Below are positions 60,588 to 64,000 of a stretch of 64,000 nt of DNA, one piece after another; the stretch's first letter is position 1; every line of letters begins with the position of its first letter. The DNA lies in assembly GCA_943368475.1 (NCBI GenBank), contig CALRLF020000013.1:1-64000 (forward strand). Direction: 5' to 3'. The notes under the pieces were generated by a model, which worked only from the letters and a program-made list of their open reading frames with translations, ran no database searches and was not told where the DNA came from. Position numbers and translations under genes: made by a program. The DNA comes from UBA1930 sp943368475 (GTDB lineage: Bacteria > Bacteroidota > Bacteroidia > Chitinophagales > Chitinophagaceae).

Positions 60588-62708
60588 TTATCTTGAAAAT
60601 GCATTGGCTACTCCACCATCTACATTTAAAACATTTCCAGTTGATTTATTGAGTAATCCACCAACAAATGCATAACATGCATTGGCTATATCATCTGGCA
60701 AAATAGCTTCATTTAGTAAAGTTCTTTTTGCGTAATAAGCTGGTAACTCTTCTACAGTAATACCATAAGCTTTTGCTCTACCTTCAGCCCAACCACCTGC
60801 CCAAATATTTGAGTCGGCAATTACTGCATCTGGGTTAACTGTATTTACACGAATTTTATCGCTACCTAATTCAGCAGCCATTAAACGTGTGAGGTGTGCT
60901 TGTGCTGCTTTTGCAGAACCATAACCTGGATTGTTTGGACCAGCAACCACCGAATTTTTAGAAACAATATTTACAATATCGCCACCAAAACCTTGCTTAC
61001 GCATTACTTCAATGCCTGCTTTAGAAACCAAGAACTGACCTTTTACTAAAATATCGTACAGCTTATCCCATTCTTCAATACTATGCTCGGCTATAGATTT
61101 TGAAATGCTGATACCTGCATTGTTAATAATAATATCTACACCACCAAATGCTAAAGCAGCGTTTGCCATTGCTGACTTAATGGTTGCGTCATCTGTAACA
61201 TTTAATAAGGTTGATGCTGCAGTATCTTTTCCAAACTGTTTTTTAAATTCTTCAATTGCACCATCTAAACGTTCTTGGTTAATATCGTTTAATACAACAC
61301 AAGCTCCTTCTTCAGCAAATCTTTTAGCAATCGCTTTTCCAATGCCACCAGCACTTCCTGTAACTAAAGCTACACGTCCACTTAAAGATTTTGGCTTAGG
61401 CATACGTTGCAATTTAGCCTCCTCTAATAACCAGTATTCAATATTAAATGCTTCTTGACGAGGCAATGAAGTATATTCAGAAACTGCTTCTGCTCCTTTC
61501 ATCACATTAATTGCATTGATGTAAAATTCAGCTGCAACTCTTGCAGTTTGCTTGTCTTTTGCAAAAGTGAACATACCAACGCCAGGGTATAAAATAACTA
61601 CGGGATTTGCATCACGAATTGCAGGGCTGTTTGCATGTTTACAAGTATTGTAATATTCAGTGTACATTTGTCTGTATGCTTCGAAAGCAGGAGTTAAAGT
61701 TGCTTTGATTGAAGCTACATCGGATAAATCTTGTGCTGGAGTTAATTCCAAAACAAGTGGGCTGATTTTTGTTCTCAAAAAATGATCAGGGCAAGATGTA
61801 CCTAAAGGAGCCAATCTTTCTAAATCGTTAGAGTTAATAAATTGTAATACTCTATCATCATCGGTAAAATGGCCAATCATTTTTGTTTGTGAAGAACAAA
61901 AGCCACGTAAAGTTGGTGCTAAAGATGCAGCCTGAGTCAAGCGTTGTTCTTTAGGTAAAGCAGTTAATTTTTGTCCACCAAAAATTTCACCTTTTTTGCC
62001 ATAATTGTCTTCTAAATATTCAGCACAACGTTCTACAACTTCTAATGTGTTCATGTAAGATTCATAAGCTGTATCACCCCAAGTAAATAAACCATGAGAG
62101 CCCAACATAATTCCACGAATACCTGGGTTTTCATCTAAACACTGTTTCAATTGTAAGCCTAAATCAAAACCAGGTTTTTGCCACTCAACCCAACCAATGG
62201 TTCCACTAAACAATTCTTGTGTAATTTTTTTACCATCTTTTGCAGCTGCAATTGCAATAGCTGCATCTGGATGCAAATGATCGATATGTTTAAATGGAAG
62301 AAAGCCATGTAAGGGCGTATCGATAGATGGAGCTTTAGAAGCTAAATCATAAATGCAATGATTGAACAGCTCAACCATTTCATCTTCATGCTCAATACCA
62401 CGATACACATTTTTTAAGCTACGTAATCGATCTACATATAGAGCAGCCAACCCACTCTTCTTCAATGTTCCAATATCTCCACCACTACCCTTTACCCACA
62501 TTACTTCAGTTTCTGCACCTGTTAATGGATCTTTAGCCATTGCTTTACAAGATGTATTACCACCACCATAGTTTGTTAATCTTAAATCTGCACCCAATAG
62601 GTTAGACCTGTAAATAAGTAAAGCTACTTCATCACCTACCATTGCTGCTGCTTTCTCCTCATCCCATAAATAGCTTACATGTTTAAATGTTGCTGTTGTT
62701 GTTGACAT
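60588..62708 (-). CDS. rhaEW: Bifunctional L-rhamnulose-1-phosphate aldolase / L-lactaldehyde dehydrogenase
   Basis: A 706-residue fusion. Residues 1-425 are a class II aldolase domain: LTNYGGGNTSC, KGSGGDIG, and the zinc ligands in TPLHGFLPFKHIDHLHPDAA (H134, H141, H144, H146) and GSHGLFTWGD. Residues 430-706 are a classical SDR: VALVTGSAGGIGKAIAKRF, NNAGIS, and Ser/Tyr/Lys in SKNSVVAGPNNPGYGSAKAA. Enzymes of this kind split rhamnulose 1-phosphate into DHAP and L-lactaldehyde and oxidise the latter to L-lactate. It follows RhaT by 148 bases. Function from family and context is secure; cofactor choice is not visible. Confidence 0.94.
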   Translation of the reverse strand: MSTTTATFKHVSYLWDEEKAAAMVGDEVALLIYRSNLLGADLRLTNYGGGNTSCKAMAKDPLTGAETEVMWVKGSGGDIGTLKKSGLAALYVDRLRSLKNVYRGIEHEDEMVELFNHCIYDLASKAPSIDTPLHGFLPFKHIDHLHPDAAIAIAAAKDGKKITQELFSGTIGWVEWQKPGFDLGLQLKQCLDENPGIRGIMLGSHGLFTWGDTAYESYMNTLEVVERCAEYLEDNYGKKGEIFGGQKLTALPKEQRLTQAASLAPTLRGFCSSQTKMIGHFTDDDRVLQFINSNDLERLAPLGTSCPDHFLRTKISPLVLELTPAQDLSDVASIKATLTPAFEAYRQMYTEYYNTCKHANSPAIRDANPVVILYPGVGMFTFAKDKQTARVAAEFYINAINVMKGAEAVSEYTSLPRQEAFNIEYWLLEEAKLQRMPKPKSLSGRVALVTGSAGGIGKAIAKRFAEEGACVVLNDINQERLDGAIEEFKKQFGKDTAASTLLNVTDDATIKSAMANAALAFGGVDIIINNAGISISKSIAEHSIEEWDKLYDILVKGQFLVSKAGIEVMRKQGFGGDIVNIVSKNSVVAGPNNPGYGSAKAAQAHLTRLMAAELGSDKIRVNTVNPDAVIADSNIWAGGWAEGRAKAYGITVEELPAYYAKRTLLNEAILPDDIANACYAFVGGLLNKSTGNVLNVDGGVANAFSR

Positions 62709-62856
62709 ACTCTATATTTTTATTAATCTATTTCGTAAAATATTTAAAGAAAATTCATTTTAAATTTACGATTCTTTTAAAACACTAATATCTATTTTTC
62801 AATTCTGCTACGCCATGTATTTTTTTACTATGTTGTGGCTATATTAAATTATAATT

Positions 62857-63936
62857 TTAAGGTTTTAATGAATTGCCATAACCAACAATTATCACAGATA
62901 ATATAATAGTTGCAATCCCTGCAATAATTGCTGTAGTTGTTTTTTTGCTTACACCTTTCCATTCTTTTAAAAGTAATCCCCACATATTAGCTACCAAAAT
63001 AATAAACGACATATGCAATATCCATGAACTTGCTCCATTACCCATTTTACTTTCTCCCATACCGTAAAAAAAGAATTGTAAAAACCACATTGTTCCGCCT
63101 AATGCACAAAGCAAATAGTTTTTTATAAGTGGCGATTTTTTATTGGTATAATCTGCAAATGTTTTGTTACGGAAATTCAAAATCATACACCAAATAAAAT
63201 TAGTGGTTAAACCGCCCCAAAGAATTACAACAAAAATTACATTATTTCTATATAAGAATTCGCCTTCTCCCGGATGAGATGCTTTCCAAATATCATTAGC
63301 AGTAATACCCATGCTGGTTCCAGCTTCTATACCAAAACTAAAACAGGCACTTAATACACCAGAAATAATAGCAAGTATCAATCCTTTTACTAACTTAAAT
63401 TCACTACCTGATGCATCGATATGAGAACTGCCAATTTCTTTATCTTTCATGCCACCAGCCTTACCACAAATAACAATTCCTATAATACATACCAATAAAC
63501 CAACAATTACCCATTGCCCCCATGTGGTACTAATTAAATCATGAAAAGTATCTTTCTCTGGTGTAGGATTAAATTGATAGTAAATAGATGGAACAATTGC
63601 ACCAAACAATGAACATAAACCAAGTATAATTGAACTACCCAAGGAAACACCAAGATAACGAACACCAAGTCCATAGGTTAATCCACCAATGCCCCAAAGC
63701 AAACCCATTAAAAATGTTTTTCCTAAAACTTCTGAAGATGATTGAGTAATAATATCACGAAAACCTGGGATGGTTAGATATGCAGCAACAGGAGGTACAA
63801 TAAGCCATGAAAACATTCCACCAACAATCCAAAAGCTTTCCCAACTCCATCCCTTAACTTTTTTGTAAGGCATGTAAAAACTTCCGGAGGCAAAACCACC
63901 TATAAAATGAAAAATAACACCTAAAATAACACTCAT
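62857..63936 (-). CDS. rhaT: L-rhamnose/proton symporter
   Basis: A 359-residue inner-membrane protein with about ten hydrophobic helices, close to the 344 residues of E. coli RhaT. I choose the ATG at 63936, where the RhaT-typical start GVIFHFIGGFASGSFYMPYK begins; a longer frame to the window edge adds 21 residues of unlikely leader. Further matches: WESFWIVGGMFSWLI, GGLTYGLGVRYLGVSLGSS and the conserved GTMWFLQFFFYGMG. It is the first gene of the rhamnose set in this window. The upstream 64 bases (to 64000) show no clear operator. Confidence 0.94.
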   Translation of the reverse strand: MSVILGVIFHFIGGFASGSFYMPYKKVKGWSWESFWIVGGMFSWLIVPPVAAYLTIPGFRDIITQSSSEVLGKTFLMGLLWGIGGLTYGLGVRYLGVSLGSSIILGLCSLFGAIVPSIYYQFNPTPEKDTFHDLISTTWGQWVIVGLLVCIIGIVICGKAGGMKDKEIGSSHIDASGSEFKLVKGLILAIISGVLSACFSFGIEAGTSMGITANDIWKASHPGEGEFLYRNNVIFVVILWGGLTTNFIWCMILNFRNKTFADYTNKKSPLIKNYLLCALGGTMWFLQFFFYGMGESKMGNGASSWILHMSFIILVANMWGLLLKEWKGVSKKTTTAIIAGIATIILSVIIVGYGNSLKP

Positions 63937-64000
63937 AAATTTAAAATTTCGTATGGCTGAGCAAATTACAATCTGTATCGAAATTAAAATTATGTTCACG

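Overview
The window looks like chromosome from a low-GC Bacteroidota, most likely a Chitinophagaceae- or Sphingobacteriia-type organism (inference). The grounds are three SusC/SusD pairs, lipoproteins with a Cys lipobox, secreted enzymes whose signal peptides end in Ala-Gln or Ser-Gln, a type IX secretion C-terminal domain on one enzyme, fasciclin-domain lipoproteins, and almost no Shine-Dalgarno sequences. No rRNA, tRNA, CRISPR array or complete insertion sequence was seen.

Layout. 1-7.4 kb holds general genes: the N-terminus of a response regulator, a small membrane protein, a type II NADH dehydrogenase, a small protein with a histone-H1-like tail, a large secreted FG-GAP protein, a WalJ-type MBL hydrolase, a 65-residue membrane protein and a PhyH-type oxygenase. 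7.4-21.7 kb is the first half of a pectin / rhamnogalacturonan-I (RG-I) locus: GH43-like, BNR-4 (PL24/PL25-like) and GH105 on the minus strand; a 1286-residue PL11 lyase on the plus strand; then AKR, GH43-like, GH106 and PL22 on the minus strand. 21.8-27.3 kb is an accessory patch with a GH28 gene remnant, two copies of a MITE-like element, inverted repeats around a GNAT gene, an XRE regulator with a 40-bp repeated operator region, and a GNAT-NTF2 fusion. 27.5-32.1 kb holds two adjacent redox/stress-like modules, each with its own Crp/Fnr-type regulator. 32.2-36.1 kb returns to pectin genes (GH28, GH43, CE12). 36.3-51.6 kb is one long minus-strand operon with two SusC/SusD pairs and three fasciclin lipoproteins. 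52.0-57.3 kb is a third SusC/SusD pair. 57.4-63.9 kb is an L-rhamnose catabolic cluster (kinase, isomerase, mutarotase, bifunctional aldolase/dehydrogenase, RhaT symporter).

How it works together (inference from families). PL11 would cut the RG-I backbone outside the cell and CE12 would deacetylate it. SusC/SusD complexes and fasciclin lipoproteins would bind and import the fragments. GH105, GH28, GH106, PL22 and the GH43 enzymes would finish them in the periplasm. Rhamnose would enter by RhaT and pass through mutarotase, isomerase, kinase and aldolase to DHAP and L-lactaldehyde, which the fused dehydrogenase would oxidise. Genes for galacturonate catabolism and a locus-specific regulator are not in this window.

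The strongest unexplained signal is a tandem motif, CAGGAT-N4-CAGGAT (period 10 bp). It lies upstream of five transcription units of the pectin locus (PL22, CE12, the fasciclin/SusCD operon, the third SusC and PL11), always in the orientation of the gene. It looks like the operator of a shared regulon. Other points of interest are the fasciclin/SusCD operon, a PL24/PL25-like propeller next to GH105, paired structured repeats, and the GH28 remnant lying against a MITE-like element.
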